NCBI GenBank assembly: GCA_023409995.1
Contig: JAEYQN010000008.1
Span: forward strand, 1 to 20,159
Origin: Cyanobacteria bacterium OH_CBB_238
GTDB lineage: Bacteria > Cyanobacteriota > Vampirovibrionia > Gastranaerophilales > Gastranaerophilaceae
Direction of reading: 5' to 3'
DNA length: 20,159 nt
Made by a program: the position numbers and the translations under genes. The notes under the pieces were generated by a model. The model searched no databases. It had not been told where the DNA came from and saw only the letters and a list, made by a program, of their open reading frames with translations. Below are positions 1 through 7,963 of this stretch, one piece after another (the first letter of the stretch is position 1; each line of letters opens with the position of its first letter).

Positions 1-222
<222 letters not shown>

Positions 223-238
223 AGTTGACTTTTTATAT

Positions 239-270
239 AAGAGTGGTAATAAGTAATTACCACTCTTTTT
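239..270 (+). terminator. Intrinsic terminator of the rpoC transcript
   Basis: Bases 241-250 (GAGTGGTAAT) pair perfectly with 256-265 (ATTACCACTC), leaving a 5-nt loop, and five T residues follow at 266-270. Flanking A239-A240 can pair with the first Ts. It lies 17 nt after the rpoC stop. It also sits immediately before the start of the next gene at 285, so that gene needs read-through or a promoter overlapping this hairpin. Confidence 0.9.
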
Positions 271-284
271 ATATGGAGAAAACT

Positions 285-755
285 ATGAGAAAAATTTTAT
301 TAACGCTATTACTTATCAGCTTTGGTCTGGCATCATATGCTAATGACTTCAATGAAGTTAGACAATTCTTTAACAACTTTATAAGTGCAGGAAACAACTA
401 TGAGTCCAACTATTTTGATTACTATTCACCAAATCCACATATAGAGAGAATAGTCATAAAAAAAGATGGCTCTCGAAAAGTAGTTGTGGTTCCAATGTCT
501 GAATTTAAAAAACATTCAAAATTAAACTTAAAAATTGGAAAGCTCCGTCACTATAAAAATAACTACAGTAATATAAAGATTTCCCAAGAAGGCGAAAACT
601 ATAAACTCACAGCAATGAGACAACCCTCAACAAGTGCTTATAAATTACCTGTTGAATACCTAATCGGTAAAGACACAAGTGGACAGTGGAAAATAAAAGA
701 AGAATCTATGCACACAAAAGTGCAAGCTTTTTTAAAAAAAGGAGATAAAGACTAA
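285..755 (+). CDS. Small secreted protein of unknown function
   Basis: I do not recognise the family. The start at 285 is preferred over an in-frame ATG at 225 because GGAG (275-278) lies 6 nt before it and because the protein then begins with a classic signal peptide: MRK, a hydrophobic run of Leu/Ile at residues 4-16, and a likely signal peptidase I cut after SYA (residue 19). The mature part is about 137 residues, has no Cys, so it is not a lipoprotein, and is rich in Asn, Lys, Tyr and Ser with an alternating strand-like pattern. A small export-dependent fold such as an NTF2-like domain is possible but not shown. The gene lies just after the rpoC terminator, and its stop codon interlocks with that of panD on the other strand. 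Confidence 0.8.
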   Translation: MRKILLTLLLISFGLASYANDFNEVRQFFNNFISAGNNYESNYFDYYSPNPHIERIVIKKDGSRKVVVVPMSEFKKHSKLNLKIGKLRHYKNNYSNIKISQEGENYKLTAMRQPSTSAYKLPVEYLIGKDTSGQWKIKEESMHTKVQAFLKKGDKD

Positions 756-1099
756 ATTATATTATTGCTATCATCAACCTGGACAATTGCAGGAACAAAA
801 GATTTAGCTTCTTCAGGAGTCATGGATGCATATGCAATAATTATAATTTTGTCACCAACAGCAACTTTTCTTGCAGCTGCACCATTAAGGCAAATGTCTT
901 TTTTGCCTCGCTCACCTTCGATTACATAAGTTTGAAATCTCTCGCCATTGTTAATGTCCAATATATCAACCTTTTGCCCAACAGAAAGATTCGCTTTATC
1001 CATTAAATCTTTATCAATAGTTATAGATCCAACATAGTTTAAATTGGCATCTGTAACTGTTGCTCTATGAATTTTTGAATATATAAATTCCAGTAACAT
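752..1099 (-). CDS. panD: Aspartate 1-decarboxylase proenzyme
   Basis: PanD converts L-aspartate to beta-alanine and CO2 for pantothenate and coenzyme A synthesis. It is a pyruvoyl enzyme that cleaves itself. The 115 residues contain the Gly24-Ser25 processing site in YVGSITID, where Ser25 becomes the pyruvoyl group, with Lys9, Arg54, Thr57 and Tyr58 at the positions known from the E. coli enzyme. The conserved NGAAAR segment is at 72-77. Length is slightly below the roughly 120-126 usual for the family. AGAGG lies 8 nt before the ATG. The gene starts 36 nt after the end of rluB on the same strand and is probably co-transcribed with it. Its TAG stop interlocks with the TAA of the convergent secreted-protein gene, leaving no room for a terminator between them. 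Confidence 0.96.
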   Translation of the reverse strand: MLLEFIYSKIHRATVTDANLNYVGSITIDKDLMDKANLSVGQKVDILDINNGERFQTYVIEGERGKKDICLNGAAARKVAVGDKIIIIAYASMTPEEAKSFVPAIVQVDDSNNII

Positions 1100-1135
1100 A
1101 ATTTTAACCTCTTACTGCATAATTTTATCATAAAA

Positions 1136-1912
1136 TTATATAGGCTGACTTTTCTTAATTTTATTTATATAGTTTTTCAAATCTGAAATTTGTTTTGGTT
1201 TAAGATACTTAAACTGCCCTTTTTTAAGTCCAAGAATATCTATTGGACCATGCGAAACTCTTTTTAAAGATTTAACAGGATGCCCAAGAAAATCAAGCAT
1301 CTTTCTGATTTGTCTGTTTAAACCTTGATATAAAATCAACTCTACAACGGTATTTTTACCATCGAATTCAATAATTATAGAATCCGCATAAGCCATTTTT
1401 CCTGGCTCGATCTCAATCCCCTTAGCCATCTGGTCTAAATGCCCTTGATTCAATCGGCCTTGAACACAAACTCGATATACTTTCGGTATTTTTATAGAAG
1501 GGTGTATAAGTTCATTAATCAGATCCCCATCATTAGTCATAATCAATAGACCAGTGGAATCTTTATCCAGTCTTCCAACAGGCTTCAAGTTTTTAACAGA
1601 CTCAGGCAAAATATCATATATTGTTTTTCTTCCTTTGTCGTCATCCATAGTTGTTATGTATCCGGCTGGCTTATAGTATCTTATATAAGTCAACTCAGAT
1701 GGTTTAACTAGTTGATTATTTATATATACCCTATCTTTTGCACTAACAGAAAACCCCATTTCTTTGATTGTCACATCATTTACTCTGACTTTTCCAGCCT
1801 CAATAAGGACATCTGCCGCTCTTCTAGAACAATAACCAGACTGTGCTATAAACTTATTTAATCTCATTTTTTGGTGAGATTGTTCTTTTGATTTTCTTAT
1901 TCTTTTCATCAT
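1136..1912 (-). CDS. rluB: rRNA pseudouridine synthase, RluB/RsuA family
   Basis: This enzyme isomerises a uridine in ribosomal RNA to pseudouridine. A basic N-terminal extension (residues 1-15, rich in Lys, Arg and Gln) is followed by an S4 RNA-binding domain starting MRLNKFIAQSGYCSRRAAD (about 16-75). The catalytic domain then has GRLDKDSTGLL with the nucleophilic Asp at 116, the family signature, and a late motif GLNRQIRKML. The overall pattern fits RluB (23S U2605) more than RsuA, but substrate choice inside this family is hard to read from sequence. Neither ATG pair at 1907-1912 nor the internal ATG at residue 16 has a clear Shine-Dalgarno sequence, so the start is uncertain. The gene lies between an SPSFG-protein gene and panD on the same strand. 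Confidence 0.92.
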   Translation of the reverse strand: MMKRIRKSKEQSHQKMRLNKFIAQSGYCSRRAADVLIEAGKVRVNDVTIKEMGFSVSAKDRVYINNQLVKPSELTYIRYYKPAGYITTMDDDKGRKTIYDILPESVKNLKPVGRLDKDSTGLLIMTNDGDLINELIHPSIKIPKVYRVCVQGRLNQGHLDQMAKGIEIEPGKMAYADSIIIEFDGKNTVVELILYQGLNRQIRKMLDFLGHPVKSLKRVSHGPIDILGLKKGQFKYLKPKQISDLKNYINKIKKSQPI

Positions 1913-1922
1913 CTAATAATAC

Positions 1923-1955
1923 AAAGATAGTTGCTTAATATCAACAACTATCTTT
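1923..1955 (-). terminator. Hairpin terminator after the first SPSFG gene
   Basis: An 11-bp perfect stem pairs 1923-1933 (AAAGATAGTTG) with 1945-1955 around an 11-nt loop. On the minus strand it lies 24 nt past the stop of the gene ending at 1980 and is followed by CTTTGTATTATT, a broken T-rich tract, so it probably terminates or attenuates that transcript. It sits directly before the rluB start, so it could also regulate read-through into rluB and panD. An AT-rich tail also follows on the plus strand, so it may be bidirectional, though no plus-strand gene ends here. Confidence 0.6.
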
Positions 1956-1979
1956 ATTTATATATACTATTTAATATAA

Positions 1980-2384
1980 TTAATAGGCGCTATTTTTCAT
2001 TTTATATATCTGAACTTCCTTCATTTGAGCTTTTTTGACTGAATCAGCAATTTTAGAATACAATATTTGAGAATTGGAGCTATCTGTTATCTGCCCCAAA
2101 TTAGCAGAAATAATATCACCTGTTCCTACAAATCTGTATTTTGCCTGAGGTTTTCCCATCAATTTACCTAGTATTTTTGGGATAAAGTTTGTTTTAGCCA
2201 ACACTAAATCCTGATTAATCGGTGCCCTAGAAAGAGTATCAACTGAATGAAAAAATTCATCTGCTTGTTTTAGTTGATCAACATTGCACTTTTTATATAA
2301 ATCACTCAATACATTTTTGTTAACCTTAAGAGCCATTCCAAAAGAAGGAGAAGTTATATTTACATTATTAGTTGTTTTCATCAT
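1980..2384 (-). CDS. Small protein with N-terminal SPSFG motif, unknown function
   Basis: I do not recognise a named family. The 134 residues start MMKTTNNVNITSPSFG, then continue with a mostly hydrophilic, helix-rich body (Lys, Asn, Gln, Ser) with no signal peptide and no clear membrane segment; the most hydrophobic patch is around residues 68-76 (FIPKILGKL). Two adjacent ATGs occur at 2379-2384; AAAGG just upstream on the minus strand suits the second slightly better. The next gene upstream on the same strand carries the same NSPSFG-type start, but the rest of the two proteins does not look alike. The shared tag suggests a common sorting or binding signal. A hairpin terminator follows at 1923-1955. 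Confidence 0.72.
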   Translation of the reverse strand: MMKTTNNVNITSPSFGMALKVNKNVLSDLYKKCNVDQLKQADEFFHSVDTLSRAPINQDLVLAKTNFIPKILGKLMGKPQAKYRFVGTGDIISANLGQITDSSNSQILYSKIADSVKKAQMKEVQIYKMKNSAY

Positions 2385-2427
2385 TACACCTTTAACCTAC
2401 TATATCTATATATTTTTAATTTCAATA

Positions 2428-2461
2428 AATATTTATTATTGCTTATTCGCGGATAAATATT
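2428..2461. repeat. AT-rich inverted repeat around a CGCG core, upstream of the first SPSFG gene
   Basis: AATATTTAT at 2428-2436 is repeated in inverse at 2453-2461 (ATAAATATT), separated by 16 nt that include TTATTCGCGGATAA (2444-2457), itself a near-palindrome. CpG-rich blocks are rare in this AT-rich background. It lies 44-77 nt upstream of the SPSFG gene starting at 2384, a position suitable for an operator. Long AT inverted repeats also arise easily by chance in such DNA. Confidence 0.3.
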
Positions 2462-2507
2462 ACAAAATTTTAACAGTAAATATTATTGACAGAGCAACGA
2501 TTATAAA

Positions 2508-2546
2508 ATAAAAAAAATAGAGAGTAAATAAAATTAAAATACTCTC
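2508..2546 (-). terminator. Intrinsic terminator of the second SPSFG gene
   Basis: Read on the minus strand, 2546-2540 (GAGAGTA) pairs with 2526-2520 (TACTCTC) around a 13-nt AT loop, and a TA step is followed by a long T tract (the A run at 2511-2517 on the plus strand, then more Ts). It begins 24 nt after the stop of the gene at 2570-2923. The stem is short, but position and T tract fit rho-independent termination, which would make the two SPSFG genes separate transcription units. Confidence 0.7.
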
Positions 2547-2569
2547 CATTTTTATAATTGCTATAAAAA

Positions 2570-2923
2570 CTACTGATCTATCTGAGCCAATTGTTCATTT
2601 TTTCTCATTATTGCTATCAATTTTTCAACAAGTCCTATCGTTTTTTTATGAGATTTTCGTGTGCCTATCTCTTTTGGTAGAAATTCTCTATAAAGCATAT
2701 TTTTTGTATTTTTATCTTCCATAACATATTGATTAATAACTCCCTTAGGGCCCTCCTCATAATATATATTAACCCCGTTAGCAGTAGACAGCTTATCTAA
2801 CTGTGCAGTCTGTTTAAGATGCTTAGTCAATTGTTTTGTTGTAACATTTGCCTCCAGAATTCGCTTAATATCTTTTTGATAGACAGCTCCGAACGATGGA
2901 GAATTTAAATTTTGTACTCTCAT
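2570..2923 (-). CDS. Small protein with N-terminal NSPSFGA motif, unknown function
   Basis: I do not recognise a named family. The 117 residues start MRVQNLNSPSFGAVYQKD, followed by a Lys/Gln/Leu-rich region that looks helical (about 17-45), a short stretch that looks like strands (about 50-70, VNIYYEEGPKGVINQYVMED), and a basic C-terminal helix (about 85-117). There is no signal peptide or membrane span. AAAGG lies 8 nt before the ATG and supports the start. It has its own terminator-like hairpin and is transcribed away from the ROK kinase gene across a 168-nt AT-rich gap in which no convincing promoter was picked. The only clear likeness to the neighbouring small protein is the first 8-9 residues around SPSFG. 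Confidence 0.74.
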   Translation of the reverse strand: MRVQNLNSPSFGAVYQKDIKRILEANVTTKQLTKHLKQTAQLDKLSTANGVNIYYEEGPKGVINQYVMEDKNTKNMLYREFLPKEIGTRKSHKKTIGLVEKLIAIMRKNEQLAQIDQ

Positions 2924-3091
2924 TTTTATAACCTTTATTAATAACTCTAATTATAAAACCAACAAAGATTTTTTTTGCCATTTTGGATATTTTTTGATTA
3001 TAAATTTTTAACAAATTATTATTATAAAGCTTTCTTGAAGAACAATCTTTATGTTATTATTTCACTTAAGAATAGTTTATAGGAGTGTGAG

Positions 3092-4051
3092 ATGGTAATC
3101 GTAAAAAAATATAAAATCGGCGTTGATGTTGGTGGAACTAATGTAAAAATAGCGCTTGTAGATAAAAAAGGTAATATTGTTTACTCTAATTCAGTTCCAA
3201 CAAGAGCTGAAATGGGCTACGAATACACTATAAGCAACATAAAACAAGCCATCTATGACTTAATGAAAGAGACAAAAACAACGAAGGAAGTCATTGAAGG
3301 TATTGGATTTGGCTTCCCAGGACAAGTTGATTGTGACAATGGAATAGTAAGAATAGCCCCCAATATTCCTGGTTGGGTAAATGTTCCTATAGCTTCAATA
3401 ATTGAAAAAGAGTTTGGAATCATAACGAAAATTGATAACGATGTAAGATGTGCGGCTTTAGGAGAATTAAACTTCGGAGCAGGTCAAGGCTGCAAAAATA
3501 TGATTTGTATAACAGTAGGAACAGGAATAGGTTCTGGTCTAATCATAAATGGAAAGCTTGTCAGAGGAGCTTGTAATGCGGCAGGAGAAATAGGCCATAT
3601 TAAATTATCAATGCATGGTGGTCCTATCTGTGGTTGCGGAGATACCGGCTGTTTAGAAGCATTTGCTTCAGGACCAGCAATCGTTGCAAAAGCAGAAGAA
3701 TATATATTGGGTGGAAAATCAACAAAATACAGAGAATTAGCAAATCCTGACATTACACCGTACATTGTTGCGGAAGCAGCTAAACAAGGTGATGTAGTGG
3801 CGAAAAAAATATATGAAAATATTGGAGAATACATTGGAATTGGATTAGCAAGCATAGTAAATTTATTAAACCCAGAGAGGATTGTTATTGGCGGAGGCGT
3901 AGCTGATGCTGGCGATATACTTATAAATCCAATTAAAAAAGCACTAAAAGAAAGAGCTATGCCAATTCAAGGAGAGTGTGTTCAGGTAATCTCTGCAGAG
4001 CTTGGTAATACAGCCGGTGTAATCGGAGCAAGTTTACTAATCGAAAGTTAA
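3092..4051 (+). CDS. glcK: ROK-family glucokinase
   Basis: This probably phosphorylates glucose to glucose 6-phosphate with ATP in the cytoplasm. The N-terminus has the phosphate-binding loop GVDVGGTNVKIALVD (10-24). IDNDVRCAALGE (114-125) contains the ND pair whose Asp117 is the expected catalytic base. GTGIGSG (143-149) is the second ATP-binding turn. The ROK zinc site is intact: His169 in GEIGH and Cys180, Cys182 and Cys187 in CGCGDTGCLE. At 319 residues with no N-terminal helix-turn-helix it is a kinase, not a ROK repressor. ManNAc or fructokinase activity cannot be excluded. AGGAG (3081-3085) sits 6 nt before the ATG. holA follows after 2 nt, so the gene heads a glucokinase-holA-holB operon. 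Confidence 0.93.
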   Translation: MVIVKKYKIGVDVGGTNVKIALVDKKGNIVYSNSVPTRAEMGYEYTISNIKQAIYDLMKETKTTKEVIEGIGFGFPGQVDCDNGIVRIAPNIPGWVNVPIASIIEKEFGIITKIDNDVRCAALGELNFGAGQGCKNMICITVGTGIGSGLIINGKLVRGACNAAGEIGHIKLSMHGGPICGCGDTGCLEAFASGPAIVAKAEEYILGGKSTKYRELANPDITPYIVAEAAKQGDVVAKKIYENIGEYIGIGLASIVNLLNPERIVIGGGVADAGDILINPIKKALKERAMPIQGECVQVISAELGNTAGVIGASLLIES

Positions 4052-4053
4052 TC

Positions 4054-5022
4054 ATGTCCTTATATTTATTTTGGGGTCAAGAAGACTATAATATTGATGT
4101 TGAAATCGAGAAGCTAAAAACTCAGCTTCTTGATTCTGCATTTATATCTATGAATTATAAAATAATAAATACCCCTGAATTCATAGATATTATTGATGCA
4201 ATACAAACACCACCCTTAATGTTTGGGAATATGCTTTCTATAATAAACTTAGAGAAATTTCTTATAGGAAATAAATTTTCAATAGAAGATAAACAACTAA
4301 ACGTTTTGAGTCAAGCAATAGAGACCATTCCAGAGTCAATAAATATAGTATTTTTGTGTAAAATTTCACGAGACGAACATAAAAAAATCGATACAAGAAA
4401 AAAATTATACAAAATAATAGCAAAGCATGCTCAAGTAAAAGAATTTCCACAATTTAGGAGTTATCAAAAAGAACTGCCTGCTTATATTCAAAAAATGGCG
4501 AAAGAAAAAGAAATAAGCATTGACCTAAATACAGCGACTTACATAGTAGAACAGATGGGAGTCAATCTAAGACTTATAAACTCTGAACTAGAAAAGCTCA
4601 AAGTGGCAATTCATCCTAAAAAACAAGCAAAAAAAGAAGATATAAAACAAATTTGTGTATCATGTGATGACTTATTTTCATTAGCAGACTTTATTGCAAC
4701 TGGCGATAAAAATAAAACAGTAGAACAATTTAAAAAACTAACTGAAAGACGACATGAATTAGAAATTTTATCTGTATTACAGTCAAGCATACAAAAATTT
4801 ATTTTTATAAAAAACTATGAAAAACTGGCTTCAGACAAAGAGATTGCTACAAAATTAAATATGAACGAATATATTGTAAAACTGACAAAAGAAAAACTGG
4901 CTTCAGTTCAACTTTCAAAGATGATTTCCATAAAAAACAATCTGACTAGAGCAGAATATCAATATAAAAGCGGGAAAATTACACCTCCAGAACTGGCTAT
5001 TGAAATAGCCTTATTATCATAA
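4054..5022 (+). CDS. holA: DNA polymerase III subunit delta (clamp loader)
   Basis: Delta opens the beta sliding clamp as part of the clamp-loader complex. The N-terminus MSLYLFWGQEDYNIDVEIEKLK matches the delta pattern in which a G-x-E-D turn replaces a working Walker A loop. TPPLMFGNMLSIINLEKF (about 52-69) corresponds to the conserved segment that precedes the clamp-binding region. A helical lid domain (about 140-200, with INSELEKLKV) and a helical collar domain at the C-terminus follow. The 322 residues fit the family. Sequence conservation in delta is low, so the call rests on the N-terminal motifs, the overall layout and the partner holB next door. No good Shine-Dalgarno is visible; it starts 2 nt after the ROK stop, which suggests translational coupling. 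Confidence 0.88.
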   Translation: MSLYLFWGQEDYNIDVEIEKLKTQLLDSAFISMNYKIINTPEFIDIIDAIQTPPLMFGNMLSIINLEKFLIGNKFSIEDKQLNVLSQAIETIPESINIVFLCKISRDEHKKIDTRKKLYKIIAKHAQVKEFPQFRSYQKELPAYIQKMAKEKEISIDLNTATYIVEQMGVNLRLINSELEKLKVAIHPKKQAKKEDIKQICVSCDDLFSLADFIATGDKNKTVEQFKKLTERRHELEILSVLQSSIQKFIFIKNYEKLASDKEIATKLNMNEYIVKLTKEKLASVQLSKMISIKNNLTRAEYQYKSGKITPPELAIEIALLS

Positions 5023-5030
5023 GGACAAAA

Positions 5031-6005
5031 ATGAACACCTTTTTAAAAGAAAAATATCCATACCTTATAAACTTTTTTGAATCATTATTTAATTCAGAAG
5101 ATAAAGGGATTCCAAATTCCATAATACTATATGGGTCTGATATCCTATCTCAATACATAATTGCTTTAGACATTGCCAAGCAAGCAAATTGTATCGGTAC
5201 AAAAAAAGAAGACTGTAACTGCATAAACTGTACTTGGATCAACGCTAATAAGCATCCTGCAGTGCTAACCATTTCCAAAATAAATAACAAATCAGACAAC
5301 TCTAAAACAGTAATTTCAAAAGAGCAAGTAGACGACATTATGAATTTGTTAATAAATTCTTCAGAATATCATAGGTTTTTTATATTTTGTGATGCTGATA
5401 TAAAAACATTATCTGATACTGAAAAAGCTAATTTAACAATCCTAGAAAGTGTTGGAATAAAGTCACCTGAAAGTAACTCGGAAGAACAGAAATGGTACCC
5501 TAAAGGAATCACTAAAGCATGTTTTCAAGAAGTTGCTGCAAATTCACTATTAAAATCTATAGAAGAACCTCCAGAGAGAGTTACTTTTATATTCCTAACA
5601 GAAGACAAGAATGACTTGATTCAAACTATAATATCAAGATCCCAAGCTTTTTTTGTACCAAGTTTTAATAAAAAAAGAATCAATACAGATTTCCTAAATG
5701 AAAGTTTAGCAAATTACCCGAATTTTTCGCCAACTGACGCATTAAGATTTTCGACTAAAATGCTTGAAATTATGGCAATAAATTCACTAGATGCAACTGA
5801 AATTCTGGACAGCATACAAATTTACCTAAAAGATATGATTCTGGCAAATAATGAAAATAAAATTTTTATTCAATATGCACTAAAATCAATAGAAAAAGCT
5901 GAAGAATCAAAAAAAATGTTACTCTCACACATAAAAGATCAAACTGTGTTGGAAGACTTTTCGCTATCACTTTTAAATTTAAATGAAAACCTTAACAGAA
6001 CGTAA
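5031..6005 (+). CDS. holB: DNA polymerase III subunit delta' (clamp loader)
   Basis: Delta' is the stator of the clamp loader. The P-loop region ILYGSDILSQYIIALDIAK lacks the GKT of a working Walker A, as is normal for delta'. A four-cysteine zinc module is present: Cys54, Cys62, Cys64 and Cys67, followed by the HPAVL element. AANSLLKSIEEPPE (169-182) and SRSQ (202-205) are the canonical delta' blocks. Between CDADI (120-124) and AANSLLK there is an extra stretch of about 40 residues not seen in the usual compact form, and the Cys of the SRC motif is Ser. AAGGA at 5021-5025 overlaps the holA stop and lies 5 nt before the ATG. The end of this gene contains the -35 box of the ftsH promoter. Confidence 0.9.
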   Translation: MNTFLKEKYPYLINFFESLFNSEDKGIPNSIILYGSDILSQYIIALDIAKQANCIGTKKEDCNCINCTWINANKHPAVLTISKINNKSDNSKTVISKEQVDDIMNLLINSSEYHRFFIFCDADIKTLSDTEKANLTILESVGIKSPESNSEEQKWYPKGITKACFQEVAANSLLKSIEEPPERVTFIFLTEDKNDLIQTIISRSQAFFVPSFNKKRINTDFLNESLANYPNFSPTDALRFSTKMLEIMAINSLDATEILDSIQIYLKDMILANNENKIFIQYALKSIEKAEESKKMLLSHIKDQTVLEDFSLSLLNLNENLNRT

Positions 6006-6020
6006 CTTTGATGATATAAT
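5992..6020 (+). promoter_or_regulatory. Promoter of ftsH, sigma-70 type with extended -10
   Basis: TTAACA at 5992-5997 and a perfect TATAAT at 6015-6020 are separated by 17 nt, and TGA precedes the -10 to give the extended form TGATATAAT. The -35 lies inside the last codons of holB. Transcription would start near 6027, giving a leader of about 53 nt before ftsH. This is the best promoter match in the window. Confidence 0.75.
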
Positions 6021-6024
6021 ACAC

Positions 6025-6055
6025 TTGGTCAAATACTATTACTCGACCAATCGAG
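6025..6055 (+). promoter_or_regulatory. Two alternative hairpins or a dyad in the ftsH leader
   Basis: TTGGTC (6025-6030) can pair with GACCAA (6045-6050), while CTCGA (6042-6046) can pair with TCGAG (6051-6055) around a CCAA tetraloop. The two pairings share bases and exclude each other. The second is also a perfect 14-bp dyad that could be an operator. It lies between the predicted start site and the AAGG ribosome-binding site at 6067-6070. It does not match the CIRCE heat-shock element. If transcription starts at 6027 the first stem would lose two bases. Confidence 0.35.
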
Positions 6056-6079
6056 ACAGGCGAATGAAGGAAACACTAC

Positions 6080-7945
6080 ATGAATAAAAGTCAATCAGTA
6101 GGGATTTGGTTTGTTGTTGTACTATTAGCTTTAGCTTTAGCATCAATGATAATGACAGGCTCAACAACGACTACAAAAGATATCTCATATACTGAGTTCT
6201 TAACAATGGTCAAAAAAAGTGAAATTAAATCTGTTGATATTGAGAAAGACACACTGGTTGCAAAACCGATAGAAAACGAAATTAAGGTAACCGGCGAAAG
6301 TAACGCAAATAAACCTGCAACTACTCAGTATAGGGTGGTGATTCCGGTAAATGATGTTTCTTTATATTCTGTTCTTAACCAAAATAAAGTTGACATTAAT
6401 ATGAAAAAGCCAAGTGACTCTTCTTCATTCCTAGGGGTCGTGGGAACAATATTGCCAATACTATTAATTGTAGGTATGTTGATTCTTATTATAAAAAGCC
6501 TTCAAGCTGGCGGCTCTCAAGCAATGTCTTTTGGGAAAAGTAAAGCCAAATTAATGCTTGATAGTAAAGTTAAAATTACATTTAAAGATGTCGCCGGAAT
6601 TGATGAAGAGAAGCAGGAACTTGAAGAAATTGTAGATTTCTTAAAAAACGGCGAAAAATATATGAAACTAGGGGCCAAAATACCAAAAGGAGTTCTTCTT
6701 GTTGGAGTTCCCGGTACAGGTAAAACCCTCATGGCAAAAGCCGTGGCTGGAGAAGCTGGCGTTCCTTTCTTTTCAATAAGTGGTTCAGACTTCGTAGAGA
6801 TGTTTGTAGGGGTAGGCGCATCTAGGGTTAGAGACTTATTTGAACAAGCAAAAAAACATCATCCTTGTATTATATTCATAGACGAAATTGATGCAGTCGG
6901 CAGACAGCGTGGAGCAGGTCTTGGTGGTGGTCACGATGAAAGAGAACAGACACTCAACCAACTTCTTGTTGAGATGGATGGTTTTGATGAAAACGTAAAT
7001 ATAATAGTAATAGCAGCAACAAATAGACCTGACATTCTTGATAATGCACTATTAAGACCAGGACGTTTTGATAGACAAATTGTCATTCATAAACCAGATA
7101 TTCTTGGCAGAGAACAGATTTTGGATGTTCATGCTAAAAATAAACCTCTTGGTGAAGATGTAGATATAAAAGTGTTGGCAAAAAGAACACCAGGATTTAC
7201 AGGTGCAGACCTGCAAAATCTTCTTAATGAGGCATCATTACTTGCAGCAAGAGGAAATCAATCTAAAATTACAATGCAAAATATAGAAGAGGCTATTGAT
7301 AAAATTGTAGCTGGTACTGAAAAGAAAAGCAGAATCATAACAGATGAAGAAAAAGAAAACACTGCTTACCATGAAGTAGGTCATGCTTTATTACACTACT
7401 TCTTAAAGAATGCTGATCCATTACATAAAGTATCAATTATACCGAGAGGAATGGCGCTTGGTGTAACTTGGTCACTACCTGAAAAAGACCATTTAACAAT
7501 GAAGAAAGTTCAGTTACTAGATAATATTTCAGTATTTATGGGTGGAAGAGTGGCTGAAGAAATGATTTATGGACCAGATAATATTACTACAGGAGCTCAA
7601 AATGATATAGAAAGAGCAACTGAAATTGCGAGAAAAATGGTTACTACGTGGGGTATGTCAGAAAAAATGGGTAGTATGGCTTACGGAAAATCTCAAGAAC
7701 ACGTATTTATGGGAAGAGATTTTGGACACTCAAGAGACTTCTCTGAAGAAATTGCAGCTGATCTTGATAAAGAAGTCAAACGAATTATTGACGAAAGGTA
7801 CAATATTGCAAAACAACTCTTATCAGACAACAGGGATATGCTAGAGGCGGTTGCAAAAGAATTATTAGAGAGAGAAACTCTTGATGAGAAAGAAGTTTCG
7901 GAAATAATTGACAAAATATCAAATGAGAGAAATTCTCAATACTAA
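6080..7945 (+). CDS. ftsH: ATP-dependent zinc metalloprotease FtsH
   Basis: FtsH is a membrane-anchored hexameric AAA+ protease that extracts and degrades misassembled membrane proteins and short-lived regulators. Two membrane spans (about 8-25 and 118-139) flank an extracytoplasmic domain. The AAA module has Walker A GVPGTGKT (209-216), Walker B with DEID (268-271), the pore motif [10 protein letters not shown] and the second region of homology ending in RPGRFDR. The protease domain has HEVGH (431-435) with the third zinc ligand Asp509 in [12 protein letters not shown]. The 621 residues are standard. All catalytic residues are present. AAGG lies 9 nt before the ATG, and a strong promoter with a structured leader precedes it. 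Ferritin follows 18 nt downstream on the same strand. Confidence 0.98.
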   Translation: MNKSQSVGIWFVVVLLALALASMIMTGSTTTTKDISYTEFLTMVKKSEIKSVDIEKDTLVAKPIENEIKVTGESNANKPATTQYRVVIPVNDVSLYSVLNQNKVDINMKKPSDSSSFLGVVGTILPILLIVGMLILIIKSLQAGGSQAMSFGKSKAKLMLDSKVKITFKDVAGIDEEKQELEEIVDFLKNGEKYMKLGAKIPKGVLLVGVPGTGKTLMAKAVAGEAGVPFFSISGSDFVEMFVGVGASRVRDLFEQAKKHHPCIIFIDEIDAVGRQRGAGLGGGHDEREQTLNQLLVEMDGFDENVNIIVIAATNRPDILDNALLRPGRFDRQIVIHKPDILGREQILDVHAKNKPLGEDVDIKVLAKRTPGFTGADLQNLLNEASLLAARGNQSKITMQNIEEAIDKIVAGTEKKSRIITDEEKENTAYHEVGHALLHYFLKNADPLHKVSIIPRGMALGVTWSLPEKDHLTMKKVQLLDNISVFMGGRVAEEMIYGPDNITTGAQNDIERATEIARKMVTTWGMSEKMGSMAYGKSQEHVFMGRDFGHSRDFSEEIAADLDKEVKRIIDERYNIAKQLLSDNRDMLEAVAKELLERETLDEKEVSEIIDKISNERNSQY

Positions 7946-7963
7946 ATTAGAAAGGACACTATT

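Noticed and set aside
225..284. In-frame upstream extension of the secreted-protein gene starting at 225
   Set aside because: It would overlap the rpoC terminator hairpin and bury the signal peptide; the ATG at 285 has a GGAG site 6 nt upstream.
2486..2507. TTGACA followed by TATAAA on the plus strand
   Set aside because: The spacer is only 10 nt, and no plus-strand gene follows.
2284..2511. 75-codon plus-strand reading frame over the SPSFG gene and its upstream gap
   Set aside because: It overlaps a better-supported gene on the other strand, has no ribosome-binding site, and its composition (Ile, Tyr, Leu, Thr) is what AT-rich noncoding DNA yields.
3484..3855. 123-codon minus-strand reading frame inside the ROK kinase gene
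   Set aside because: Shadow of a gene with full motif support on the plus strand.
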